A DNA stretch of 64,000 nucleotides from Sinorhizobium medicae. Its GTDB lineage: Bacteria; Pseudomonadota; Alphaproteobacteria; Rhizobiales; Rhizobiaceae. Shown here in pieces: positions 44,664 through 51,937 of this stretch (within the stretch, counting starts at the first letter, position 1; the number at the start of each line of letters is the position of its first letter). The stretch spans positions 1-64,000 of the forward strand of contig NZ_VITA01000022.1 in NCBI RefSeq assembly GCF_007827695.1, written 5' to 3'. Both the position numbers and the translations under genes were made by a program. The notes under the pieces are model-generated. The model was not told where the DNA came from, searched no databases, and worked only from the letters and a program-made list of their open reading frames with translations.

Positions 44664-45743
44664 ATGGCGCATCTGATCGGTGGCATCGTCCCTTGGCTCG
44701 GGCTCGATAACCAAATCTTCGGTACGAACGATCCGGACGTAATCTTCGGAGACCCGTTCACAACCGGCAATACACTCGATGTCCTCGAGATCGGCGGATC
44801 CCTGTCTTCGGGGCAGGGCGGCCGCGACCGCCTCGACGGCCGCGCAGGCAGCGACACCATTTTCGGGGACGCGTGGGCGATCGCCGATGAGGGGCGCGGC
44901 GGCGACGACGAGCTCTATGGCGGCATAGGTAACGACACGCTCTACGGTGATGCCTTTTCGATCGATGTGAGTGACTCCCTAGCCGTAGCGGGAGGGAATG
45001 ACCGCCTCGACGGAGGCAAGGGCAACGACACGCTCTACGGCGACGGATACAATTGCCTTAGCGGGCGCGGTGGCGACGACATGCTCGACGGCGGCGCCGG
45101 AGACGACGTACTCTCTGGTGACGCCTTCTCGTTGGGCGACTTCTTCACCGGCGGAAACGATAGGCTCCAAGGCGGGGAGGGCAGCGACCACCTTTACGGC
45201 GATGGCCTGGATCAGGGTGTCGTGGAGTCCGGGATTGGCGGCAACGACCAGCTCTATGGCGGCGCCGGCAACGACTTCATCGTCGGCGATGTCCTTTTCT
45301 CACGCGGCGGCAGTGGCGGCGACGACCTTCTCGACGGCGGCAGGGGCGACGACATACTTTACGGCGATGCGGAAGTCGGCGTCGACACAGCGGGGGGAGA
45401 CGACCTCTTGGTCGGCGGCGTCGGCAACGATCAGCTCTGGGGCGACGGCCGACTTACCGCAGCCTTCGCGGTGGAGACGGGTGCCGACCAGTTCCTTTTT
45501 GCACGGCACAGTGGCCGCGATGAGATCTTTGATTTCGAACTCGGCAAGGACGTCATCCATATCGCCGGCTATGGCTACGCTGATCTTGCCGACTTGCTGC
45601 CCAACATCAGTGACGATGCCAGCGGTAACGCTGTTCTGAACCTGAATGGCACGGTAGACCAGGTCACGCTGATCGGCGTCCAAACCGCCGATCTCAGCGC
45701 GCACAACTTCGTCTTCGCGAATGCGGATCTGGCGTTCGTCTGA
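44664..45743 (+). CDS. RTX/haemolysin-type calcium-binding repeat protein
   Basis: 359 residues, almost entirely glycine/aspartate-rich nonapeptide repeats of the GGxGxDxLx type, such as 'GGAGDDVLSGDAFS' and 'GGAGNDFIVGDVLF'. They coil into a calcium-filled beta-roll. There is no signal peptide, and the C-terminus (ends NFVFANADLAFV) resembles a type I secretion signal. No T1SS ABC or membrane-fusion genes are adjacent. The predicted protein is repeats only, with no enzymatic domain visible. The ATG at 44664 follows GGAGAG; an open frame to 44562 lacks such support. A hairpin follows the stop. Confidence 0.88.
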   Translation: MAHLIGGIVPWLGLDNQIFGTNDPDVIFGDPFTTGNTLDVLEIGGSLSSGQGGRDRLDGRAGSDTIFGDAWAIADEGRGGDDELYGGIGNDTLYGDAFSIDVSDSLAVAGGNDRLDGGKGNDTLYGDGYNCLSGRGGDDMLDGGAGDDVLSGDAFSLGDFFTGGNDRLQGGEGSDHLYGDGLDQGVVESGIGGNDQLYGGAGNDFIVGDVLFSRGGSGGDDLLDGGRGDDILYGDAEVGVDTAGGDDLLVGGVGNDQLWGDGRLTAAFAVETGADQFLFARHSGRDEIFDFELGKDVIHIAGYGYADLADLLPNISDDASGNAVLNLNGTVDQVTLIGVQTADLSAHNFVFANADLAFV

Positions 45744-45756
45744 CAAGCAGCATCAC

Positions 45757-45789
45757 GCCCGCGGCCGACGTGATAAACGGCCCGCGGGC
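45757..45789 (+). terminator. Hairpin after the RTX gene
   Basis: GCCCGCGG and CCGCGGGC form a perfect 8-bp stem around a 17-base loop, 14 bases beyond the stop. No clear T-run follows, so the terminator call is tentative. Confidence 0.45.
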
Positions 45790-45924
45790 ACCGTCCCTGC
45801 CGGCTCCGTGATCACTGCAACCTTCCGCATCCCAGAGTCGGGTGCGTCCAAAGAGTAGCACGGTCGGCTGTTTCTTCAGGGGATTGAGAGCGTCCTTTGG
45901 CAAACGCTTGACACATTGTGGCTT

Positions 45925-45998
45925 TGGAGGCCTCGCCCGGAATTGAACCGGGGTACAAGGATTTGCAGTCCTCTGCGTCACCACTCCGCCACGAGGCC
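45925..45998 (-). tRNA. tRNA-Cys (anticodon GCA)
   Basis: 74 bases including an encoded CCA, with the U discriminator expected for Cys. Acceptor arms GGCCTCG and CGAGGCC pair fully; the anticodon loop is CTGCAAA. Confidence 0.95.
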
Positions 45999-46110
45999 TC
46001 TACGATCTGATCTTTTCAAATCGTGGCGCGGATTTAGAATGATTGATCGGAATCCGCAAGAGGGTTCATTCGCTATGCGAACCTTTTTATTGTGAATACC
46101 TTGAACGGTC

Positions 46111-46827
46111 CTAGTGGTAACGCCGGATGAGGCCAACAAGCTTACCCTGGATCTTGACCCGGTCCGGACCGAAAATGCGGGTTTCATAGGCAGGATTGGC
46201 GGCCTCGAGCGCGATAGAGGCGCCCTTGCGGCGGAACCTCTTCAGGGTGGCTTCCTCGTCGTCGATCAGGGCGACGACGATATCTCCGATACTGGCGGTG
46301 CTCGCGTTGCGAATGATCACAGTATCGCCGTCGAGGATACCGGCTTCGATCATCGAGTCGCCTTTGATTTCCAGCGCGTAATGTTCGCCACTGCCGATCA
46401 TTTCGATCGGCACCGAAATATCATGCATGTTGTTCTGGATCGCCGAAATGGGCACGCCCGCGGCAATGCGGCCCATGACCGGAACGACAACCGATGCGTT
46501 CTCGGCCGGTGGCGCCGGTTTCGGGGCTGGAGCCGGTGCGGCTGGTTTTCCGAGACTGCCCTCGATGACGCTTGGCGAAAAACCGCGCCGGACTTGCGGG
46601 TTGCCGGCATAGGCCTCCGGCAGCTTGATAACCTCAAGAGCCCTGGCGCGATTCGGTAGCCGGCGAATGAAGCCGCGCTCCTCCAAAGCGGTGATCAAAC
46701 GATGGATCCCGGATTTTGAAGCAAGATCCAGGGCATCCTTCATCTCGTCGAAGGAAGGAGGCACCCCGGACTCCTTCATTCGTTCGTGAATGAACAAAAG
46801 CAATTCCTGTTGCTTGCGGGTCAGCAT
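46111..46827 (-). CDS. lexA: LexA repressor
   Basis: 238 residues. N-terminal winged helix: '[20 protein letters not shown]' then '[20 protein letters not shown]'. The autocleavage site is Ala123-Gly124 in '[12 protein letters not shown]', and the S24-type catalytic dyad is Ser158 ('KGDSMIEAG') and Lys196 ('EEATLKRF'). LexA represses SOS genes until RecA stimulates its self-cleavage. A rhizobial SOS box (GTTC-N7-GTTC) lies 49 bases upstream of the start, so it is autoregulated. In many Rhizobiaceae lexA sits beside comEC and gltX; neither is present here. The neighbours are tRNA-Cys and a small lipoprotein gene. Confidence 0.96.
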   Translation of the reverse strand: MLTRKQQELLLFIHERMKESGVPPSFDEMKDALDLASKSGIHRLITALEERGFIRRLPNRARALEVIKLPEAYAGNPQVRRGFSPSVIEGSLGKPAAPAPAPKPAPPAENASVVVPVMGRIAAGVPISAIQNNMHDISVPIEMIGSGEHYALEIKGDSMIEAGILDGDTVIIRNASTASIGDIVVALIDDEEATLKRFRRKGASIALEAANPAYETRIFGPDRVKIQGKLVGLIRRYH

Positions 46828-46875
46828 GGCGCGTCACTCCAGAATCGCGAAACAAATCAAGAACAGAGCCTATCT

Positions 46876-46890
46876 GTTCCATATGTGTTC
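46876..46890. promoter_or_regulatory. LexA (SOS) box
   Basis: GTTCCATATGTGTTC fits the alphaproteobacterial SOS consensus GTTC-N7-GTTC exactly (read on the minus strand as GAAC-N7-GAAC). It lies 49-63 bases upstream of the lexA start. Confidence 0.85.
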
Positions 46891-47059
46891 CGCAAGTGCC
46901 TAAGATTCCGTGAATTTTGCCTGCTGTGGAATACTGCTCCGCTCGAAGCTGCAGCATGCCGAGGACGATCGCCCGAGGCTTCAGGCGAGGGGTCGATACA
47001 GTCGTGCCAGTCGCATGGCCCGTCGCGGCATCCGCCGTACCGGTCGCACATCGAACTCG

Positions 47060-47224
47060 TCAGTAGGCAAGACGTGGCCCGCCCGGCGTAAGGACATCGA
47101 ATTGCGGCTCTGGATAGGGCCCGTACCACTGGGTGTAGGTTGTGTTCGTCGAACCGGTGCTTGCGCATCCGGAAAGTGCGAATAAGACGAAAAATACTGC
47201 TGTCAGCAAAGACTTAACAGGCAT
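47060..47224 (-). CDS. Small lipoprotein
   Basis: 54 residues from the ATG at 47224. The hydrophobic leader 'LLTAVFFVLFALSGC' ends in the lipobox LSGC, with the lipidated Cys near residue 19. The short mature part (ASTGSTNTTYTQWYGPYPEP) is rich in Ser, Thr, Tyr and Pro and ends with 'TPGGPRLAY'. It is probably an outer-membrane-anchored small lipoprotein; function unknown. The frame is open to 47272, but the extra residues spoil the leader. Confidence 0.7.
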   Translation of the reverse strand: MPVKSLLTAVFFVLFALSGCASTGSTNTTYTQWYGPYPEPQFDVLTPGGPRLAY

Positions 47225-47421
47225 ATTTCTTCTCCACTCGCGGAGGCACCAGACCTCGAAAGGGTCAGACAAAAACTCTCTCTCAAATCGTGCTTTATGG
47301 CAAGCGTGGGCAGAGTCAGCGGCAGGCGTTGCCGCCTTCGACTCGTGCGAACCGGTTGTCGCGCATGTCTTGATTTAGGTACGAACTGTTACCTTTGTCT
47401 CCGGGTCGGACAGGAAGAGGG

Positions 47422-47497
47422 TGGTGGAGTCGAAGGGAGTCGAACCCTCGACCTCCGCAGTGCGATTGCGGCGCTCTCCCAACTGAGCTACGACCCC
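47422..47497 (-). tRNA. tRNA-Ala (anticodon CGC)
   Basis: 76 bases including an encoded CCA. Acceptor arms GGGGTCG and CGACTCC pair with one G-U; the anticodon stem is CCGCA/TGCGG around loop ATCGCAC, giving CGC. Confidence 0.93.
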
Positions 47498-47627
47498 ACT
47501 ACGGCCGATTTTATAAGTCTTTTCGGTCGCGCGCACCAGGGGTATTCCTTCCCGACGCGCTGCCGCTGGTCCGCGCCGGCGCTGCATTTCGCCAACCACG
47601 ACGGCCTACGATCGTCGCGCTCATCTC

Positions 47628-47912
47628 TCAAGCTTTCAGAAAATCGAACCGTTCATCGGTACGGCCCGGCGAACTGACGAGGATTTCCGCGTCGACCACG
47701 CCCTCGGCGACGAAGGGGTCCTCCTGCACACGTACCTCGATCTCCTCTGGCGACGCATTGTGCGCAAGGATTGCACCGCCCGCATTCGGCTGGAGGCTTC
47801 CGACCAGTAGAAACACACCGTCGTCGAAACCGCGCTTGATCCAGGCATTGTGCCCGTCCATGAACTGCGGGGCTTTGGTCTTGTCGGCGAAGCGAAGGGT
47901 AATGACGAACAT
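47628..47912 (-). CDS. YciI-like protein
   Basis: 94 residues, the usual YciI size. 'MFVITLRFADKTKAPQFMDG' opens the protein and contains the conserved 'HNAWIKRGFDDGVFLLVGSL' (His-Asp pair near residues 21-30), then 'FVAEGVVDAEI'. The family has a ferredoxin-like fold with a putative His/Asp active site; substrate unknown. It lies 10 bases after the stop of a degenerate TetR gene on the same strand, so it was probably the regulator's operon partner. The ATG at 47912 is chosen over the longer open frame. Confidence 0.85.
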   Translation of the reverse strand: MFVITLRFADKTKAPQFMDGHNAWIKRGFDDGVFLLVGSLQPNAGGAILAHNASPEEIEVRVQEDPFVAEGVVDAEILVSSPGRTDERFDFLKA

Positions 47913-47922
47913 GATTGCTCCA

Positions 47923-48229
47923 TCAGGCGGGTTGGCGGGATTGAGGTGGTGGTTCGACCGGGCATTGAGCCTGCAGCCACGCTTCCATGTCGGCGACTTC
48001 GGATGAAGTCCTCGTCGCGGAAGGCGTTCACGAGCGGTTGCAACGCCTTGGCTGCGCATCAGGACGTGGAGAGCCAGCGCCTCCGCATCCGTTTCGCGTC
48101 CAAGCCCGCAAACTGCCGGGCGAGCCAATCGCGGAACAGGGTGAACAGGCTCACCGCGTCATTCTTCGCCAATGAATCGAGCTTCGCCAGTTCGTTGCAG
48201 AGCGTACCGACCGAGCAGCCATGTGCCAT
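47923..48229 (-). pseudogene. Degenerate TetR-family regulator (C-terminal part)
   Basis: Three minus-strand frames read in order like a TetR C-terminal domain. Frame one: 'HGCSVGTLCNELAKLDSLAK' and 'FTLFRDWLARQFAGLDAKR'. Frame two: 'DAEALALHVLMRSQGVAT'. Frame three: 'LVNAFRDEDFIRS' and then 'EVADMEAWLQAQ', ending at a TGA at 47923. The 'HGCxxGTLCxELAK' block is typical of the family. At least two to three frameshifts break it, and the N-terminal helix-turn-helix is not found upstream. It is therefore a pseudogene of a regulator that stood before the YciI gene. Confidence 0.7.
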
Positions 48230-48538
48230 GATCTTTGCCCCGAGGCGAGGATGACGTCATTTGACACGTCATGGCCACGCTGCCGTGCGGCTCGTACAGA
48301 TCAACGCGGCGATGGACCGGAAATGCCGTCGGACGCTGCTCGCAGCAGTGCGAGCATCCGCCGCCGCCAAGTTGACGACGGTGTATTTGGCTCGTCAGCT
48401 TCATGCATTATGATCTGGGATATATCGACCTGGAGCAGAGGACTTTGCAAACCATCGACAATCCGTTCGGAACGAGATTGTCACCTATGTCTCAGGAATA
48501 AACCGTAACCTATGTGTCCAGAATGGACCAAAGGCAAA
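48230..48538. other. Non-coding stretch with possible insertion-sequence end relics
   Basis: About 310 bases without a credible gene. Near its right end lie two direct copies of a motif, GTCACCTATGTCTCAGGAA at 48479-48497 and GTAACCTATGTGTCCAGAA at 48507-48525. A related GTTACCTTTGTCTCCGGGT occurs at 47389-47407. Such short direct repeats are typical of the inner ends of some insertion sequences. No transposase remains. Confidence 0.4.
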
Positions 48539-48628
48539 TGGCGGAAGAGGTGGGATTCGAACCCACGGTACGCTTTCACGCACGCCGGTTTTCAAGACCG
48601 GTGCCTTAAACCGCTCGGCCACTCTTCC
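48539..48628 (-). tRNA. tRNA-Ser (anticodon UGA), flanking the prophage
   Basis: 90 bases including an encoded CCA. Class II, with a long variable arm (GTGCGTGAAAGCGTAC). Acceptor arms GGAAGAG and CTCTTCC pair, and the anticodon loop is CTTGAAA (UGA). The gene is intact. Its 5' end, not its 3' end, faces the prophage integrase 73 bases away. Confidence 0.95.
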
Positions 48629-48701
48629 ATCTATTTGATATCATTGGAGCATAGCCTTTGACATCAAAGCCCGAAATCGCCGTTTGCTACGCACTTTGCA
48701 A

Positions 48702-49871
48702 CTATTTCGATTTCTGATTTGCGCTTATAGCGGCTTGCAGCGCTGCGTCAACTTGTTCGGCAGCATCGGCTTGCATTCCTGGCATGACATGGGAGTACAG
48801 ATCGAGCGTAATGCCGATAGTCGAGTGTCCCAGACGCTCGCTCGCCACCTTCGGGTGAACGCCGGCCGCCAGCATCTGCGATGCATGAGTGTGCCGGAGG
48901 TCATGGAACCGGATGCGGGGCAGGGACGTCTTCGCTAAGAGCCTCGTCCATTCGTGGGTAAGCGATACCGGCTTCAGGGGTCGGCCATCAATCTGCGCCA
49001 CTACGAACGAATCATCATCCGGCCGGATGCCGATCTTCAATTGTTCCTCAGCCTGTCGTGCACGGTGTGCTTTGAGCTCGGCGAGCATCATCGACGACAA
49101 GGCCACGGTGCGAGACTTGCCAGCCTTCGGCTCTTTGTATCGCACGCCTTCTTTCGTCTGCTCCGCGCTCTCTCTGATGGATAGCATCCGCCTATTGGCG
49201 CTCAGGTCGACGTGACGCCAGCGCAGCGCCAGTATTTCACCCCGCCTCAGGCCGCACATGACCGCCAACATCATCGGGATAAACATTCGGGTAGGGCGGA
49301 AGGCCTCTAAGAGGATCGCCGTCTGATCGGGGTCGTATGCCAGCATCTTCGTCCGCTCGATCTTTGGCGGTGTCGTTGCGGCCGCTGGGTTCTTCACAAG
49401 CCTATCCCAGGTCACAGCTTGATTGAGAGCTTTGATCAGCACTCGGCGCATGTGATGCACCGTTCGCGGCGAAAGGCCACCGCCTCTCCGATGACCTTCT
49501 GTCAGCGCTTTGGCGAACGCGGCGTCAATCTTGTCTGTCTTGAGCTTCGCAAGCGTGACGTCGCCGATTAGCGGCCCAAGATTCTTTTCACAGATCTCGG
49601 CGTATCGCTCGTGCGTCTTCGGCGTAACCGTAGGTTTGATGAAGGTCAGCCACTCGGTCAGAAACTCCGAGACCGTCTGCTTCGTCGGTTCGACGTAACC
49701 GCCGCTCTTGATCTCAGCGATCAGCCTTGCGCACTCCGATTGCGCCTGTCGCTTCGTGCCAGTGAAGGAGTGCCATTTCCGCTTCTTCTTGCCCGTCTTA
49801 GGGTCAATTTCTCCCACGTCCAGGACGATGGCCCAGTGGCCGGGTGAGCGTTCCCGAATATGCCCCTTCAT
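48702..49871 (-). CDS. Phage integrase (tyrosine recombinase)
   Basis: 389 residues. The N-terminal arm-binding and SAM-like domains (about residues 1-170) precede the catalytic domain. The catalytic residues are visible: Arg209/210 in 'CGLRRGEILALRW', 'HDLRHTHASQM' with His323 and Arg326, His349 in 'ERLGHSTIGIT' and the nucleophile Tyr359 in 'TLDLYSHVM'. It catalyses integration and, with an excisionase, excision. Its start overlaps the stop of the upstream regulator (ATGA at 49868-49871), so the two are co-translated. The tRNA-Ser next to it is the likely attachment region. Confidence 0.96.
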   Translation of the reverse strand: MKGHIRERSPGHWAIVLDVGEIDPKTGKKKRKWHSFTGTKRQAQSECARLIAEIKSGGYVEPTKQTVSEFLTEWLTFIKPTVTPKTHERYAEICEKNLGPLIGDVTLAKLKTDKIDAAFAKALTEGHRRGGGLSPRTVHHMRRVLIKALNQAVTWDRLVKNPAAATTPPKIERTKMLAYDPDQTAILLEAFRPTRMFIPMMLAVMCGLRRGEILALRWRHVDLSANRRMLSIRESAEQTKEGVRYKEPKAGKSRTVALSSMMLAELKAHRARQAEEQLKIGIRPDDDSFVVAQIDGRPLKPVSLTHEWTRLLAKTSLPRIRFHDLRHTHASQMLAAGVHPKVASERLGHSTIGITLDLYSHVMPGMQADAAEQVDAALQAAISANQKSK

Positions 49872-50395
49872 CGATTTTCGTCCTTCTTCGCGCTTCGTGC
49901 CTTTTCTGCTGCTTGAGCAATCACGTCCATTGCCTCAGGAGACTTGCGCAACCCTTCGAATAGCGACTTCCCTTTGAGGTAGTCGGCGGCGCGTCCCTCC
50001 CAGTCTAGCGCTTCACTCAAGTTCGTATCACCGTTTGACAGACCATCGAGGCGAACGGTCTGCTCGACGAGTTTGTCGTAGAGGCTGTAGCAATACTTGA
50101 AGACGTCCGATGCAATCGCGCGTAGTTCGTCGAGCTCCTCCGGCGTCCTCGGCCTATCTTGAAGCGTTTCATCCCCGAGTAAAATAACTGCGTCGATCAA
50201 CCCCTTCATGTTTTCGTGGAGCGACGGTGCAAGCTCTTGTTGAATCAATGCGATACGGCAAAGTCTTCTGACTGCCTCAGAACGTGAGGGCACACGGTTT
50301 GCAAAACGCCAATCATCAATAGCGGCGATTTCTGCGGTGGTGATTTTCAGCTGCATTCGTTCCGTTTCGGTTTCACCAAGCTTTGGACGGGCCAT
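49868..50395 (-). CDS. Phage regulator with N-terminal DNA-binding (ribbon-helix-helix-like) region
   Basis: 175 residues from the ATG at 50395 (MARPKLGETETERMQ). The N-terminal 50 residues, 'QLKITTAEIAAIDDWRFANR' then 'VPSRSEAVRRLCRIALIQQ', resemble a ribbon-helix-helix operator-binding unit. The remainder is helical and charged, with no domain I recognise. It is co-translated with the integrase, and 112 bases of divergent control DNA separate it from the early operon. No CI-like repressor is seen in the window, so this may be the lysogeny regulator. That role is inferred. Confidence 0.7.
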   Translation of the reverse strand: MARPKLGETETERMQLKITTAEIAAIDDWRFANRVPSRSEAVRRLCRIALIQQELAPSLHENMKGLIDAVILLGDETLQDRPRTPEELDELRAIASDVFKYCYSLYDKLVEQTVRLDGLSNGDTNLSEALDWEGRAADYLKGKSLFEGLRKSPEAMDVIAQAAEKARSAKKDENR

Positions 50396-50413
50396 AACGT
50401 GTCTCCTTGTTTT

Positions 50414-50481
50414 CGTGTGTACATAACTCACAAAAAGGTTGCAAGGAGGTTAAGTCGTGATAAAGTACCAAACGTACACAC
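50414..50481. promoter_or_regulatory. Divergent control region with inverted GTGTGTAC/GTACACAC elements
   Basis: CGTGTGTAC at 50414-50422 and GTACACAC at 50474-50481 are inverted copies, 51 bases apart, placed symmetrically between the regulator start (50395) and the early-operon start (50508). This is the arrangement of paired phage operators. Binding by the adjacent regulator is inferred. Confidence 0.5.
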
Positions 50482-50507
50482 TTTACTAACCAAACTGGAG
50501 CTTAAAC

Positions 50508-50714
50508 ATGACACTTGAGGAAGCACTCAGCCTGCCCACCATCTCGGTGCCTGATGCAGGAAAGCTGTTTTTTGGCCTTGCTCGCAACAGCGCGTACGAA
50601 GCGGCACACCGCGGCGACTTCGAAACGATCAAGGTGGGGGGGCGCATTGTCGTTCCGGTTGCACCGCTCGCTGCAAAGCTCGGCCTGCGCGCCAAGATCG
50701 GAACAGCGGCATGA
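50508..50714 (+). CDS. Excisionase-like helix-turn-helix protein
   Basis: 68 residues. 'LPTISVPDAGKLFFGLARNS' then 'AYEAAHRGDFETIKVGGRIV' is the winged-helix pattern of excisionase/MerR-like DNA-binding proteins (Y-x-A-x-x-x-G--I--G-R-x-V-P). It probably directs excision with the integrase or controls early transcription. It is the first gene of the rightward operon. The stop overlaps the next start (ATGA at 50711-50714). Confidence 0.8.
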   Translation: MTLEEALSLPTISVPDAGKLFFGLARNSAYEAAHRGDFETIKVGGRIVVPVAPLAAKLGLRAKIGTAA

Positions 50715-50983
50715 TCGACCGTCGGGTTCCTTATGAAGGAAGAAGCTCTATCAGGGTAGTCAGGGTCGATTGGAGCGGGAAAGACGCAGCCGGAGAGGAC
50801 TATCGCCTTCACGCCGCCCCAGAGTTGGTCTCGCGGGGCCTCATGGTCAACGTTCCAACGTTGATCCAGTACCCCGACGGCAGGATCGAAACGGGCAATC
50901 AGGTGAAGATCACCCCTTCTGGCCTGGCATTCCTCAAGCGCGAAGCGCCCGTCGAACTCCGTGAAACGGAGGGACGAGCATGA
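50711..50983 (+). CDS. Hypothetical phage protein
   Basis: 90 residues, soluble. The C-terminal 'IETGNQVKITPSGLAFLKRE' resembles the end of phage antirepressor-type winged-helix modules (V-x-I-T-P-x-G-L-x-x-L), but the N-terminal half ('RVVRVDWSGKDAAGEDYRLH') is not recognised. Its start overlaps the excisionase stop and its stop overlaps the next start, so it is firmly part of the early operon. A role in control of early genes is possible. Confidence 0.6.
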   Translation: MIDRRVPYEGRSSIRVVRVDWSGKDAAGEDYRLHAAPELVSRGLMVNVPTLIQYPDGRIETGNQVKITPSGLAFLKREAPVELRETEGRA

Positions 50984-51519
50984 CCAATGAAGCAAAAGGC
51001 CCGGCAGAGGCGGCAACCTCTCCGAGCCATGGTTCTACCAATCCCGAGAAGGATAAGGAAATGAACGAGGTACACGCTATCACATCGGCTAACGCTGATC
51101 TAGCCCATCGCGATCTCATGTCCTGCGAAGTCGACATGACGAAATTGCGCAGCATGAGCATGAAGCAACTGCACGATTTCCGAAATGTGTTGCACACGAT
51201 CGGAGAAGTCACCGCAGCATTCGCTTGCCAGCCGCGCTTCTCGAATGAGCGAAGCAACACCTACAACGCTGCCGGCGATTTGGTTGAGGACCTATGCCAA
51301 TTCTTGGGCATGTACGAGCACGCTCTCGTCAGTGTCGCGCGGGAAGCGACACCTTGGCCATCAAGCGAGGTCGAATGGCGTGCCTGGACGATCTTGAGGT
51401 ACGAGGCCGACTGTGCCGACGAGCTTATTCCGTTCGCGGTCCACGCAGCCGAGGCAGTGCGGGACGAGGCTGAGGCCAAGTGCATGGAGCGCTACGCTGC
51501 GATCGGAGCTGCGAAATGA
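50980..51519 (+). CDS. Hypothetical phage protein
   Basis: 179 residues. The first 35 are polar and probably flexible ('AEAATSPSHGSTNPEKDKEM'); the rest is predominantly helical ('SMKQLHDFRNVLHTIGEVTA', then 'WRAWTILRYEADCADELIPF'). No family was recognised. It overlaps its upstream and downstream neighbours by four bases each and is translated as part of the early operon. It has no membrane segment or signal peptide. Confidence 0.65.
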   Translation: MTNEAKGPAEAATSPSHGSTNPEKDKEMNEVHAITSANADLAHRDLMSCEVDMTKLRSMSMKQLHDFRNVLHTIGEVTAAFACQPRFSNERSNTYNAAGDLVEDLCQFLGMYEHALVSVAREATPWPSSEVEWRAWTILRYEADCADELIPFAVHAAEAVRDEAEAKCMERYAAIGAAK

Positions 51520-51752
51520 CGGTCAAAGTCGCCTCACACCACATCGACGCCGTATATGATGCCACCCAAATTATGAGCCTGTTCGCAGGGGTACTTGCGG
51601 ACGGCGATGTCGATGACAAAAAGGCCGGCGAGATGTCTTGGCTGCTCGGCAGCGCAAAGAAGGCCCTCGACCCTATAATCGACTTGCTCGAAAAGCTTCA
51701 GGCAGAACAGAACCCCTCGCACGCGTATGCGCGTGAGGAGGTGCCGGCATGA
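51516..51752 (+). CDS. Hypothetical phage protein
   Basis: 78 residues, mostly helical ('HIDAVYDATQIMSLFAGVLA' then 'AGEMSWLLGSAKKALDPIID'). Coupled on both sides by ATGA overlaps (starts in the stop of the preceding gene, ends in the start of the next). The spacing of hydrophobic residues suggests a small helical bundle. Family not recognised; no function can be offered. Confidence 0.6.
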   Translation: MTVKVASHHIDAVYDATQIMSLFAGVLADGDVDDKKAGEMSWLLGSAKKALDPIIDLLEKLQAEQNPSHAYAREEVPA

Positions 51753-51937
51753 CCGTCATCAAATTCTTCGAGAAGCGGGATGTCACCGCAGAGGACGCCT
51801 GGAAGACCTATGTCAGGCTTGCCACAAAGGCCAACGAGACCATGCGCTTCGAGGATGGCATCGCCGCCGGAAAGGCGTGGGGTCGCTTCGTTACCCGCTT
51901 CGTTCATGACGACAGCCCGGGTGGGCCCGCCGCATGA
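51749..51937 (+). CDS. Hypothetical phage protein
   Basis: 62 residues ('VIKFFEKRDVTAEDAWKTYV' then 'EDGIAAGKAWGRFVTRFVHD'), helical and basic, with no recognised domain. It lies between two overlapping neighbours and immediately precedes the helicase gene, overlapping its start by four bases. The ordering suggests a helper of replication, but this is inferred from position only. Confidence 0.6.
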   Translation: MTVIKFFEKRDVTAEDAWKTYVRLATKANETMRFEDGIAAGKAWGRFVTRFVHDDSPGGPAA

